Below, one piece after another: positions 5,883 through 14,842 of a stretch of DNA of 37,783 bases. Both the position numbers and the translations under genes were made by a program. Position 1 is the first letter of the stretch; every line of letters starts with the position of its first letter. Source of the stretch: a virus; the IMG/VR virus record IMGVR_UViG_3300020455_000003, positions 1 through 37,783 of that record. One strand, given 5' to 3'. A model generated the notes under the pieces. It was not told where the DNA came from and did no database searches. It saw nothing but the letters and a program-made list of their open reading frames with translations.

Positions 5883-6135
5883 TTATGATGCGTTGACGTC
5901 TGCCACGATCCCATGTGCTTTTTGCGAAGTCACCTGGAGCCCGTATTCGCAGGAAATTAATCTCCGCTCTGACAGACCATTTTTCGCTAACGGCTCTTGC
6001 TTAGCAGTCTGCAAGTAAACCACTTCCGCGTGTGACGGATCCATAACAAGAACGTCCGGTGTATAATCAACACTAGACACTGTCCTAGTCCGCATATGCC
6101 GGTTCGGCACGATCTGAAGTTCGCCAAAGTCACTA
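5883..6135 (-). CDS. Major capsid protein, exon 2 (C-terminal 84 codons including stop)
   Basis: Second exon of the intron-split capsid gene. After splicing to exon 1 at 6414 the frame reads DVYI-SDFGELQIVPNRHM, then VLVMDPSHAEVVYL, EPLAKNGLSERRLISCEY and KAHGIVADV. These are the typical ordered blocks of the SU10/DUF5309 capsid C-terminus. The first residues (SDFGELQIV) lie upstream of any start codon in this frame, so they are made only from the spliced message. The exon has no ribosome-binding site of its own. Confidence 0.88.
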
Positions 6136-6413
6136 CATGCCCTTCAGTTAGATACGCTACTCTCTAACCCGCCTTTCGGCTGCTACGGCTTGATCTTTCT
6201 ACATACGCCGCAGATGAGACTATATCTTCACCCGTTCTGGGTGGCTTCCGCTTCGAGACGCTTGCCTCTACTCCCTTTCGGGATAGTCGTTGCACCTTCC
6301 TGATTTCTCAGGCTTGGCTCATGATTACCCATGTCTGGGCTTCCCATGAATTCAAAAGCTTGCATTTATATATTCCTATACAAAGACACTAGTTATTTAA
6401 AGACGCTTAGTTA
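6136..6413 (-). ncRNA. Group I self-splicing intron in the major capsid gene, 278 nt, no ORF
   Basis: Read on the minus strand. The 5' exon ends ACAU (6417-6414), pairing with GUGU (6389-6386) with a U-G pair at the splice site. The adjoining ACUA (6393-6390) pairs with the 3' exon start UAGU (6135-6132) as P10. The intron ends in G (6136). The core contains GCAACGACUA (R region) and AAGAUAUAGUC (S region), forming P7 GACUA/UAGUC (6288-6284 with 6222-6218). Hairpins fit P6 (CCUGA-GAAA-UCAGG, 6312-6299), a P7.1-like stem (UCCC-GAAA-GGGA) and P8 (CACCC/GGGUG). P3 is tentative. No homing endonuclease is encoded. Splicing gives exactly 990 nt of capsid coding sequence. Confidence 0.92.
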
Positions 6414-7150
6414 ATGTATACGTCTATGGCGGCGTTCAGTTTGCTATCTTCTGCCTCTTTGTAACGTGTCGCGTTACCAGTGAAGGTAGAGATTTTTTGC
6501 TTCTGAGCAGAACCACACATAACAACAGATGGTGTGGCACCTTGCTCCCAGCAACCCTTAATGACTTCTTTTAAAAGAGCTTCAGTAAGAGCACGGAGAG
6601 TTCCGTCAGTTGCAGCCGCGTTAACATGACCAGCTTCACCGGTTCCTGATGTTGTGCCGTTAGCACCAGAACCACCACGAGAAACGTTAGTAGTTAGGTA
6701 AGCCGGAAAACCAGCGGTTGCTCTTGCAGTACCGGCAGCGCCAGCGTTAGCTGCTACGTTGTCGAGCATCATAGCTTCCATGTCACGCTTTAGCTCCTGC
6801 AATTTGTAAGCAATTTGCTTTGCGGTAGTCTGTGCATTTGCAACACCGTTAACTGCGTTGTTAGTTGATGATACTTCTGACACTTTCGCACTGATCTGGG
6901 TATATCCCCCTTTACGAACAGCATTGGTAGGGGCCGTATTCCCTAAAGCGTCGCCCTCTAGCTGACGGTTCGCTCCCGTTGCTGCAAGGTCAACTTCACT
7001 CCACTCAAAGTAAGTATTGTCAACGTTGCGTGAGCCAATTGTGCTCATAAAAATTGTGTCTGTTGGGGTGAGAGATGTCATTGCAGAATGCAAATCTTCT
7101 CTTATGGTTGTGACGTCATACGTCTTGTTGGTCTGAGCTGCTACAGCCAT
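6414..7150 (-). CDS. Major capsid protein, SU10/DUF5309 type, exon 1 (spliced product 329 aa)
   Basis: Forms the icosahedral shell. Exon 1 encodes 245 full codons and two bases of codon 246: MAVAAQTNKTYDVTTIREDL, then TPTDTIFMSTIGSRNVDNTYFEW, the family's N-terminal blocks, and an insertion rich in G, A and T at about residues 155-185. Exon 2 (6135-5883) supplies the rest. Without splicing, translation stops at TAA two codons after the exon end, giving a truncated 247-residue product. Joined length is 990 nt, a whole number of codons. It lies directly after the scaffold gene, the usual order. An abundant late protein depending on RNA splicing is unusual. Confidence 0.9.
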
Positions 7151-7165
7151 GATATTGTCCTTTCA

Positions 7166-8161
7166 CTATGACAAGAGAAATTTTGCAACGTCATCGACGC
7201 TGCCAGATTTTTGCATACTCTCTTTCACCTTCGCTTTTTGCTTGGCGTTGTATGCAGTGGCTTTTTTCTTTGCCCCAGCTTTAACGGTGCCCAGGCTCTC
7301 TTTTTTACCGGAGGTTGCCTTTGCTTTTTTCTGAACCAATTGGCGGTAGCGCATCGCGTCATGCATAGCCAGGATGTATCGATGATCCCTTACTGATCCG
7401 AGTTCTTCGGGAGTAAAGCCATAATATTCTCCTGCCTCCGCAATACCCTTTTTGATAACTTCACCCTTATTGGGATCCACAATCTCAGGGAGCTTTTGCG
7501 ATAGCAATTGCGCCTGGTTCATTGTGTACTCTTGTAAACGAGCTTCGTGAGCAGCGTTTTGCTGCGTCTTTAGATCGTTCACTTGAGCGACTTTGGCGTC
7601 GTAGGATTTTTTGCTCTCGTCGTATTTAAGCTTTTCCTGCATGTAAGCAATCGGGTCGCTATCAAACAGGTCGGCAGACGGTGGAACAGGCTCCTGCAAG
7701 CCTTGGTCTTTCGCTTGGTTAAAGAAATCCAACATTTGTTGGCGTTGCTGATTAAGTTGCTCAAAATCACTTTTGTAGTTTTTTTCTACGGTTGCGATTT
7801 CTTGCATCTTTCTTTGGATATAATCTTGACCAGCGTTATCCCGCTTTAGTTCCCCCAAGGTCTTCTTTCTCATTTCACCGTCAGATTTGTATTCAATCAC
7901 AGTGTCATCAGAAAGCTCTAAAGAAACGTCGGTGCCTTTATCTTCAATATCCTCATCATCTGCCTCGAACTCCAGTAAATCACTGTCGTCGTCGGCTTCT
8001 TCTACTTCCACTTCTTCCGGCTCGTTAGTCGGCTCAATCTCTTCTTGAGGTGTATCCTCGATTACTTGCTCGGTTTCGGTTTCTGCTTGTTCGACATGGG
8101 TATCTGGTACTTGTAAAATGTTTTCCAGAACTTCTGTCATTTGATTAGTCGCTTCACTCAC
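7166..8161 (-). CDS. Scaffolding-like protein, 331 aa
   Basis: Probably guides capsid assembly from inside the prohead. The first 85 residues are very acidic (EPTNEPEEVEVEEADDDSD), the middle is a long Q-rich helical region (VEKNYKSDFEQLNQQRQQML), and the last 60 residues are strongly basic (KKESLGTVKAGAKKKATA). A helical protein with a charged, basic C-terminus between portal and capsid genes is characteristic of scaffolds. Sequence families of scaffolds diverge greatly, so the call rests on composition and gene order. Confidence 0.8.
   Translation of the reverse strand: MSEATNQMTEVLENILQVPDTHVEQAETETEQVIEDTPQEEIEPTNEPEEVEVEEADDDSDLLEFEADDEDIEDKGTDVSLELSDDTVIEYKSDGEMRKKTLGELKRDNAGQDYIQRKMQEIATVEKNYKSDFEQLNQQRQQMLDFFNQAKDQGLQEPVPPSADLFDSDPIAYMQEKLKYDESKKSYDAKVAQVNDLKTQQNAAHEARLQEYTMNQAQLLSQKLPEIVDPNKGEVIKKGIAEAGEYYGFTPEELGSVRDHRYILAMHDAMRYRQLVQKKAKATSGKKESLGTVKAGAKKKATAYNAKQKAKVKESMQKSGSVDDVAKFLLS
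8100..8116 (+). promoter_or_regulatory. Recurrent 17-bp motif GTATCTGGTACTTGTAA inside the scaffold gene
   Basis: One mismatch from the 35430 copy. It lies within the first 25 codons of the minus-strand scaffold gene, so it also encodes LQVPDT. It could be a binding site near a gene start or a chance coding match; the near identity over 17 bases favours the first. Confidence 0.4.
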
Positions 8162-8165
8162 GGTA

Positions 8166-8402
8166 CTAACTCTTTCTATATTGTAGGAGCGTCTCTGCCG
8201 TCACGACGGCGTCGAGGTGCGCTTCCATTTGGTTAACGGCTCGCAGAATTGCATGAGCCTCCTCACGCCGCTCAATCTCGTCGGCGGCACTGTTTGCAAA
8301 AACCTCTTTTTGGTTTTCGCGAACCTCTTTCAGTAATGTCTGAAACGTAGCATTTTTCTGTAAAAATTTTGCGTCGTCAGCTTTGATATTACTGTTGTCC
8401 AT
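8166..8402 (-). CDS. Small helical protein between portal and scaffold, 78 aa
   Basis: Almost entirely helical and charged (FQTLLKEVRENQKEVFANSA, EIERREEAHAILRAVNQMEAHL). It overlaps the portal gene's end by 14 bases and ends four bases before the scaffold start. Probably a head-assembly accessory protein by position. Family not recognised. Confidence 0.65.
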   Translation of the reverse strand: MDNSNIKADDAKFLQKNATFQTLLKEVRENQKEVFANSAADEIERREEAHAILRAVNQMEAHLDAVVTAETLLQYRKS

Positions 8403-10464
8403 TATTCATTCCCTGTTGTGCGATACCGGCAACGGTCCGCATTTTGTCTTGCTCAGCTTTGATGGCCGCCACGTCCACTGTCGCGCCGTACTGGCCGGCA
8501 ATCTTAGCTGCGTTGACCATCAAGTCCTGGGCCATTTTATCGCGCTCACGATCGTCCTGGGCGGTTGCCTTGGCTGCTTCTAACTGGAGCTTTGCCATGT
8601 CCGTGCCGGCTTTTGTTTGCGCTTTCATTTGCTCAGCCTGGAGATAAGCCGCGTTTGGATCCTGTTGTTGCTGAGCCATCGCCTGTTGTTGCTGTTGTTG
8701 TTGCGCGAGCATTTGCTGCTCGATCTCCTGGTTTATCGGCGCGAAGTATCTGTCGCTGTTTCTGACGCCGTTGACGGCCAATATATCCGCCAGGGAGTTC
8801 CTAATGTTCGTCAGACTAACCAAACCATTTTGCGCCCCGTACTGGCCGTATACTTGCATTTGTAACTGTAGGGCTTGCTGGAGAGCTGCTACGCGCTCAT
8901 CCTCGCGTCCTGTTCCTAGTCCGACGTTAATGCTGACGTCGTAGGTTAAATCAAATGTTGTTGGATCGACAGGAACAAACACGCCGTTAAGCTTCATAAT
9001 TTTTTCTTCATCAAAATTTTTGTGTGTCAGCTCCAGCAATAACTTAAACAGATCCTTAAAGCCTTCCGCAATATTTCTGCACATCACTTCGACCTGGCCG
9101 GCAGCCGCTTCAACAGCCGCTGTTACTGCGCTTTTTGTTGTCGATTGGAGCGCGTCAGGATTAAGCGCAATATTTTGACTTACACCAGATTTAGCCTCGA
9201 CCATTTTGTCCAGGTAGGTTAGGGCGCTCAGCGTTTGACCGGCAACAAAAGGCACTGACATATCCTGCACCTGTCCAGGCGCATTCATTCTGATTAGTCC
9301 TCCTATCTCATTGTTAAGGAGATCCTCGACGGCGACCTGGCCGTTGACGAAGCCTATTCTGGGCGAGTTAGTCAACGCGACGTTATCTAGTATTCCGCGC
9401 AAAACGCTGGTGGCCGCGTCCTGGTCGTCGCATAACTTTTCTGCCAGGGAATGGCCGTAGAAACTGTGCGGCTCCGGATCGACTTCAATTTTAACTAATG
9501 GAACGCGCTCGCAGGGCTCGTAATCCATCAGCTTGTAAGACGTTCCGCCCATAACAAATTTATGCAAAACTGGTACGCCGGTGCCGTCAACATCCAGGCG
9601 CATGTACGCCTCCGTGATTAACACGTTTTTCATTGCCGGATCTAAGGCATTTTCATCGTCGTCGTTGTTATTGTTATAACCGCGTCGCTGGGATTTTTCT
9701 TCCTGGAGAACGCCAGTGTCACTGTCAAAACTATCCAGATCGTAAACGATCTCAGGATCAAAACCCATCTCCACAACGTCACCAGCTCTCATCTCGGTGC
9801 GGTGGGCGACACAATAGGCACTATCAATATCTCTGGCTTCCCTAGAAATGAAGAACTCCTCACTAGGAACGCTCTCCAAGCAAAGCTCGCCTTTTGTTTC
9901 TGTTCGTTGAATTTTGACGCTGAAATAAGGCGCGTCGTCTTCCTCGTTCATTTCCGACGATTGCTCTAATACTTCGACGCCTGGCTCGTTAACCAGCAAG
10001 GTCAGCTCGTCAGCCGTCAGGTCAGTAAACATATGAATTTTGGCTTTTGGGTAAGTCTTGTAATACGCCTTCGCTATTCCTTGTTTCTTAACCAGGGCGT
10101 CGTGTATCAAATCGTTTAAAATTTTATAGCCGTTTAACCTTTGGAATTCGTGATGAATAAAATCCGTAGCTTGCTCGGCAATCGCCACGTCGTCCGGTCC
10201 TTTTGGTACGAATTCCACCGGCTTGTCGGTGCTCATAAACACACGCAATATTGAGGGTTTCACGCTTTGGATCGTATCCCTTACTTTGCTGGAAACCACG
10301 CGGCTTCGGCCTTCCTCGTGACCCAGCGAAGTTTTTCCATCCATATACTCGGCGTTTTTAATTCTTATTTCGCTGATTTCCGTTTCCACGAAATCCACCG
10401 CATCTTCAACGGCGCTCGAAACAATGCTTTCAATCTCGTCAAAAGTTTTTTCTCTTAGTTCCAT
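8389..10464 (-). CDS. Portal protein, SU10-like, 691 aa
   Basis: Forms the dodecameric ring through which DNA enters and leaves the head. The N-terminal third (SSKVRDTIQSVKPSILRVFMSTDK, VEFVPKGPDDVAIAEQATDFIHH) and the middle (EPCERVPLVKIEVDPEPHSFYGHSLAEKL) match the podoviral P22/SU10 portal layout, and the length is typical. The C-terminus is a long helical barrel-like tail with Q-rich runs (residues about 590-620, encoded by a CAG/CAA microsatellite near 8660-8706). The adaptor gene is far away at 23895, which is an unusual order. Confidence 0.88.
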   Translation of the reverse strand: MELREKTFDEIESIVSSAVEDAVDFVETEISEIRIKNAEYMDGKTSLGHEEGRSRVVSSKVRDTIQSVKPSILRVFMSTDKPVEFVPKGPDDVAIAEQATDFIHHEFQRLNGYKILNDLIHDALVKKQGIAKAYYKTYPKAKIHMFTDLTADELTLLVNEPGVEVLEQSSEMNEEDDAPYFSVKIQRTETKGELCLESVPSEEFFISREARDIDSAYCVAHRTEMRAGDVVEMGFDPEIVYDLDSFDSDTGVLQEEKSQRRGYNNNNDDDENALDPAMKNVLITEAYMRLDVDGTGVPVLHKFVMGGTSYKLMDYEPCERVPLVKIEVDPEPHSFYGHSLAEKLCDDQDAATSVLRGILDNVALTNSPRIGFVNGQVAVEDLLNNEIGGLIRMNAPGQVQDMSVPFVAGQTLSALTYLDKMVEAKSGVSQNIALNPDALQSTTKSAVTAAVEAAAGQVEVMCRNIAEGFKDLFKLLLELTHKNFDEEKIMKLNGVFVPVDPTTFDLTYDVSINVGLGTGREDERVAALQQALQLQMQVYGQYGAQNGLVSLTNIRNSLADILAVNGVRNSDRYFAPINQEIEQQMLAQQQQQQQAMAQQQQDPNAAYLQAEQMKAQTKAGTDMAKLQLEAAKATAQDDRERDKMAQDLMVNAAKIAGQYGATVDVAAIKAEQDKMRTVAGIAQQGMNNGQQ

Positions 10465-10465
10465 G

Positions 10466-12439
10466 CTATTCCTTACCCGTATATTTTTGGATGGCAGTAG
10501 TGCCGGCGGCAGTTGAAAATAATGTGTTGAGTATTTTATCCACTAAGGTTCGATCACCCATGCGAGCTGCCTCATCAAGCAGGGTGGAGACAACCTGGTC
10601 ACGCTCACGACCCTGCAATGTTAAAATTTGACCGATCTGCTTGTTAAGGTTGCCCCTAGTTCTACTGTATAAAATTTCGTCTATTAGTGCGTTAATTGGC
10701 GCGTCAAACAACGCTCGCTTTCCTCTGCCTAATACGCCTGGCACTTCGCCGGTTGCATCATCCGCTAAATCGCCGACTGATTTTTTAGCTTCAAATCTAA
10801 AAGCAGTTTGAGCCCCGTCAATCGCTATGTTTTTTGTCTTAGCAAATTCGGCTTCTGCCATTAAACGCCTGGTAACTTGTTGAGCATTCGTGCGCCCAAT
10901 TATCATTTCTAATTTTTCTGCATTCCAAGACTTACCAAATTCTGCCCAGGCAGCCGCCGCGTCATTTCTTGATGTTCCCATTAAAGCGCCAATATATTCG
11001 CGAGCTCCAGCTCTAAATGCATCTTCCTCGGCGCCCGTCATTTTTTTGAGTTTTGCTTCCAACATTTTTGGGCTTATGGCCGACGCTTTACCGCCAGAAA
11101 ATACTTTTGTGCCATCTTCAATTGCACGATCTATATCACTCGCTTCAGCCCATTTAGATCTGGCTACAGCGTAACCCTTTATCTCGTCTAACTTATCGTC
11201 AATTTTATCCAGGAAAACTCCTAGATTAGCTCCAACACCAGTATCGCCAGCTCTATAAGCTTGATCTTTCGAGGCGTTTAATTCCACTCTCACATTATGC
11301 AATTTTGCTGCTGATAAATTACCTTCTTCACCTAAATCACTGAGCAGCTCGTTTAAGGCAGTTTTTGATCTTTTTGATGCGTCGGCAGAAGTTTCGATAA
11401 TTGCGTCTCTAATATCTTGAACGTCAAAAGTTTGTGTACTTGCTTTAGCCTTTTCATACATAGGGCTTATAACAGTATCTTTGTTTTGCTTGTTTGCCAC
11501 TGAAGCTAAAAATCCAGCATTCGGTTGATCTATATATTGGTCAAAATCAGCTTCAATACGAGCTCCGGCACCTTGAGATCTTTTTAGTATATTTCTTCTA
11601 AGCGTGTTGGATCCCTGGCCCTGGATAGTTGCTATGCCGGTTGCCAATCCTTGCGGAGCACCCTCAACGTCAGCCAGCATACCTTCCGGACCTAAACTGT
11701 CTAAATACGCTTTTACGTCTGTTCCGCTGTCTTCGGCGTTCTTTACTTGCTTGGCAACCCTTCGAAGCGCTTGGCCCTGGTAGCCGTCTTGAGCGCCACG
11801 ACGAAGGTTTTGCATAATATTTTTAAAGCCCTCGGCAGCTCTGCCAGCAACTGGAGCAGCTCCGCCAGCAACTCCGCCAATTGCAGGATTTAAATATCCA
11901 ACATTTTCCATTCGGCTCATAAAGCCGCCTTCGCCTTCGCCAAACTCAGGAGCTGATGCCAGGGCTGCGCCAGAGCCGGCGCCAGTAAGCATTTGCCGCA
12001 TAGTCGAAGCGTTTTTCATTAGGTTTAAACCTTGCATACCACCCAAGCCGATACCCGTCATTGTACCAGCTCCGGACATTTGACCTTTTGCGTATTCTTC
12101 CGGCGCGGCATACTGAAACATTTCATTTTTTTGTCTAACGAGATCTCTATACCTGGCGTAGGCTTCTTTTGCGCTTTGCAGATCTCTGTTTTTTATAAAA
12201 TCACCGGCTGCCTTATAAGCTCCGTAGATCTCATCATCTAAATTAAATAAAGCTTCTGCTTTAAAGCCCTGGCCCATAGCTTTTGTTTCGACAAGCTCTT
12301 TAACTATAGCTTCGTAGTTGTCTCGATATTTTTGTAATGCTTCAGCTTCTGCCGGTCTTATAGTTCCGGCTGCCTCTAGCGCTTCTAGCTTCTTAGCGAC
12401 TGCCGCCATGTCCGATGCTTTTGCGAATGTCATTTCCAT
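10466..12439 (-). CDS. Large internal virion / DNA-ejection protein, 657 aa
   Basis: A long helical protein with a small-residue hydrophobic region at about residues 122-205 (GAGTMTGIGLGGMQGLNL, GAGSGAALASAPEFGEG, IGGVAGGAAPVAGRAAEG). Such regions are typical of podoviral ejection proteins that enter the host membrane. The rest is charged helix (LEAKLKKMTGAEEDAFRAG). It lies between the tail-lysozyme gene and the portal, the usual ejection-protein cluster. No catalytic motif seen. Confidence 0.7.
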   Translation of the reverse strand: MEMTFAKASDMAAVAKKLEALEAAGTIRPAEAEALQKYRDNYEAIVKELVETKAMGQGFKAEALFNLDDEIYGAYKAAGDFIKNRDLQSAKEAYARYRDLVRQKNEMFQYAAPEEYAKGQMSGAGTMTGIGLGGMQGLNLMKNASTMRQMLTGAGSGAALASAPEFGEGEGGFMSRMENVGYLNPAIGGVAGGAAPVAGRAAEGFKNIMQNLRRGAQDGYQGQALRRVAKQVKNAEDSGTDVKAYLDSLGPEGMLADVEGAPQGLATGIATIQGQGSNTLRRNILKRSQGAGARIEADFDQYIDQPNAGFLASVANKQNKDTVISPMYEKAKASTQTFDVQDIRDAIIETSADASKRSKTALNELLSDLGEEGNLSAAKLHNVRVELNASKDQAYRAGDTGVGANLGVFLDKIDDKLDEIKGYAVARSKWAEASDIDRAIEDGTKVFSGGKASAISPKMLEAKLKKMTGAEEDAFRAGAREYIGALMGTSRNDAAAAWAEFGKSWNAEKLEMIIGRTNAQQVTRRLMAEAEFAKTKNIAIDGAQTAFRFEAKKSVGDLADDATGEVPGVLGRGKRALFDAPINALIDEILYSRTRGNLNKQIGQILTLQGRERDQVVSTLLDEAARMGDRTLVDKILNTLFSTAAGTTAIQKYTGKE

Positions 12440-12451
12440 TAGGCGGTTTCC

Positions 12452-14020
12452 TTATACTGGCGGCTCATTAAATATGCTGAGTTCTTCGTCGGTTACACTT
12501 ATGCTGCTTTGAGGCCGTTGACTTTCCTCAATCACTCCGTTCTCGACCATCCAGTCGATTACGCCTGTCATAGGATCTGCTAACGCCATAATTTGTCGGT
12601 CACGCTCTGGAATGGTTTCAATTACGCCGCTTGCAAATTTTTGATGTATCTCAGCAAATTTAAGTTCGTAATTTGCGATCGCTTGCATTGTTTTGACAAT
12701 AAGCGCGTTACCGCCAGGTTTAGCTGCAATGGAGGGAGCTGACGCTTTAAACAAATTTAAATCTGCGTCTGACATTGGACCGGAGCCTGGTGGGCGCATT
12801 TCGGGAACCATAGCATTTATAAGAGCGCCGGCTGCCGCCGCTGTATCAGAACGGGTATCAATACCAAAAGTTTCAAAGATAGTTTGCGAAAGCCCTGGCA
12901 TAAATCCGGTTTCTGTTTGGCCAAGCAAAGTTTCTAAAATACCAAGTCTAGCTTTTTTATTAACCATGTTGCCATAATTTTTTCCGTATGTGTCACTGGT
13001 TTTTAGGGCGTATTGCATTCGAAGTTCGCCAGATTTATCCGTTATGTTAGGATTTATCGGGCTCATGTCTGTAGGATTTCCGTCTCTACCTACTGTGACT
13101 TCGTATGTTCCTGGCGGAACAATTTGACCGAATTGTTCTTTAATTTTATCCGCACTCATAATGGTTGTTTTACCTCTAAGCTGTTTTGCGGTTACTTGAG
13201 AAAGAACTTGCTGCAACAATGCTGGATTACTCTCAACGAGCTTAGCTAGCTCCGGATCAACTGATCTTATGTATTCCAGGCTTTGATTTACACTGCGCTT
13301 AGTTTTGCGATCCTTAATGTCCTGGGCAGCCATAGCCATCATAGGTTGCAATTGTCCTGGATTACCGCTCAACGACATAAGAGCAATTGCCAGGCGATCT
13401 GAAGCGTCTGCATCCTTGCCTGTTACCGCGTCCTTCAATTTATCAAACCCACCGCCTACAGTTTTGCTCAACATGCTAAATAACGGGTTTTTATCTACTC
13501 CCGAAGATTGCTGATTGCCTGGCATTTGGTTATTTTGTGGACCCAACAAAGGGGATGCGTTCAACGGTTGGTTTTGCATTGCAAGCTCCATAAATTTTTG
13601 CGCGTTTTTTCTGTGGTCGCCCATGCTGGCAACTTTTTCAGCGACAGTGCCAGGCATGCCTCCAGCTCGCTCGTCAGTCATGTCAAAATTATTGACGCCG
13701 CCAGTGTTGATGGCTGAATAAATTTGCTTCAATCCCATGCCAGGCTGAACCCCAACTGCTTTCAAATATTGATATATTCCGGCGCCAGGACCGAGCTGCG
13801 TGGAAATAGCTTGCGGACGGGTTTCAAAGCTTACGCCGTATTGATTTGCCTGGGGTTCTCCAAATTGAATTAAGCCACGATGTTGCCCAAATTGTGTTTC
13901 CGGACCAAGTCGCAACGGATCAAAAGAGCCAGCCGTCTCATAACTAATCGCCGTCGCTAAATCGATCGGATTAATGCCAAGCGCGTTAGCAGTAGAGTAT
14001 ATGCCGGAGGCTATATCCAT
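12452..14020 (-). CDS. Internal virion protein with lytic transglycosylase-like domain, 522 aa
   Basis: The N-terminal 150 residues have a lysozyme-like pattern: helix with ANALGINPIDLATAISYETA (candidate catalytic Glu28), GSFDPLR, then HRGLIQFGEPQANQYG. This resembles the transglycosylase domain of ejected virion proteins such as T7 gp16, which cut peptidoglycan locally at entry. The remaining 370 residues are helical and of unknown function. It sits in the ejection-protein cluster and overlaps the upstream 273-aa gene by one base. Confidence 0.8.
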   Translation of the reverse strand: MDIASGIYSTANALGINPIDLATAISYETAGSFDPLRLGPETQFGQHRGLIQFGEPQANQYGVSFETRPQAISTQLGPGAGIYQYLKAVGVQPGMGLKQIYSAINTGGVNNFDMTDERAGGMPGTVAEKVASMGDHRKNAQKFMELAMQNQPLNASPLLGPQNNQMPGNQQSSGVDKNPLFSMLSKTVGGGFDKLKDAVTGKDADASDRLAIALMSLSGNPGQLQPMMAMAAQDIKDRKTKRSVNQSLEYIRSVDPELAKLVESNPALLQQVLSQVTAKQLRGKTTIMSADKIKEQFGQIVPPGTYEVTVGRDGNPTDMSPINPNITDKSGELRMQYALKTSDTYGKNYGNMVNKKARLGILETLLGQTETGFMPGLSQTIFETFGIDTRSDTAAAAGALINAMVPEMRPPGSGPMSDADLNLFKASAPSIAAKPGGNALIVKTMQAIANYELKFAEIHQKFASGVIETIPERDRQIMALADPMTGVIDWMVENGVIEESQRPQSSISVTDEELSIFNEPPV

Positions 14021-14841
14021 TAGGTTGGCAATACCGCTGCTTGTGGTCCCATAATGTATTTAAGAGCTCCTAACGTTCCCAAAAGTCCTGGGTTTTGTGT
14101 GGTAGTCGTTCCATACGGTTTCGGAGACGCTCCAAGAGCCGCCAGGGGCACGTTTAAGCTGTTCATGGGTGATTGTGCATAATTAGCAAAATCGTTTCTA
14201 GCGGCGTCTATAAGCGCCTGTTGTAAGCTTTGCTGGAGCAATCCTTGCTGCGCCATATCCTGGTTTAAAACTCTGCCGGTATTAAATGCCTGGTTAGCCA
14301 TGCCACCGAGCTGACTAGCAGCTCCCAGGCGAGAGGAGCGATCCGCCATAGCGTTTGCCATAGCCGTGTTGTAACCCTGCATCCTCATGTTGCCTAACTG
14401 GTTCGCCGCCATGCGACCAAATTCCGCGTTAGTCACGCCCTCGGCCACGCCTTGCCTGGATCCGCCGTATGCTCCGGCTCCCTGGGCTTGAGCCCCCAGG
14501 TTGTTTATGGCCATTTGCCTTTGACGCTCAATGTCTTGAGCTGTGTTGTCGATGACTTGCTGTTGATATGGATTATTAAACGCACCGACGTTGAGCGAGC
14601 CGCCCATCGCCTGGTTAGTGAAATCCATTGCGTTGCCCAAGCCTTGAGCTGCCGCCTGGTTTACGTTGAACCCTGGTTGCGCTGGTTGTGCCATTGCTTG
14701 GGCAGGGGCTGGCGCAGGGGCTGGGGCAGGGGCTGGGGTATGTCCTGGTCTAGGCATAACGCCCGTAACTGGGTTGGGTTGCATTGCTGGCATTGCTGGG
14801 TTCGCTACTACTCCGCCGCCTTTTCCTCCTGCTCCTGCCAT
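14020..14841 (-). CDS. Virion-associated protein with Pro-Ala repeat, 273 aa
   Basis: N-terminus is glycine-rich, then a PAPAPAPAPAPA linker at about residues 36-50. The middle is A, Q, N and G rich with a regular helical pattern (NNPYQQQVIDNTAQDIERQR, GAYGGSRQGVAEGV, RLGAASQLGGMANQAFN). This type recurs in podovirus ejection clusters, and I assign it by that context. AAGGAGATATAAG precedes the ATG. A 17-bp motif copy lies 31 bases upstream. Confidence 0.7.
   Translation of the reverse strand: MAGAGGKGGGVVANPAMPAMQPNPVTGVMPRPGHTPAPAPAPAPAPAQAMAQPAQPGFNVNQAAAQGLGNAMDFTNQAMGGSLNVGAFNNPYQQQVIDNTAQDIERQRQMAINNLGAQAQGAGAYGGSRQGVAEGVTNAEFGRMAANQLGNMRMQGYNTAMANAMADRSSRLGAASQLGGMANQAFNTGRVLNQDMAQQGLLQQSLQQALIDAARNDFANYAQSPMNSLNVPLAALGASPKPYGTTTTQNPGLLGTLGALKYIMGPQAAVLPT
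14699..14742 (+). repeat. G-rich repeat encoding the Pro-Ala linker
   Basis: Repeated GGGGCTGGGGCA-type units on the plus strand, with six or more runs of four G. They encode the PA linker on the minus strand. The plus strand could form a G-quadruplex; copy number could change in frame. Confidence 0.6.
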
Positions 14842-14842
14842 C

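Noticed and set aside
6370-6420. Alternative P1 using UGUAUA (6383-6378) pairing with UAUACA of the exon
   Set aside because: It pairs well but does not place a U-G pair at the splice site and gives no P10. The ACUAGUGU guide satisfies both.
5883-7150. Capsid gene broken by mutation, sequencing error or frameshift
   Set aside because: The interruption is 278 nt with ordered RNA elements and exact guide-exon pairing, and its removal restores an intact conserved protein. Decay or a simple frameshift does not explain this.
8444-8865. Plus-strand frames opposite the portal C-terminus
   Set aside because: They are antisense to the glutamine-rich portal tail and owe their openness to CAG/CAA bias.
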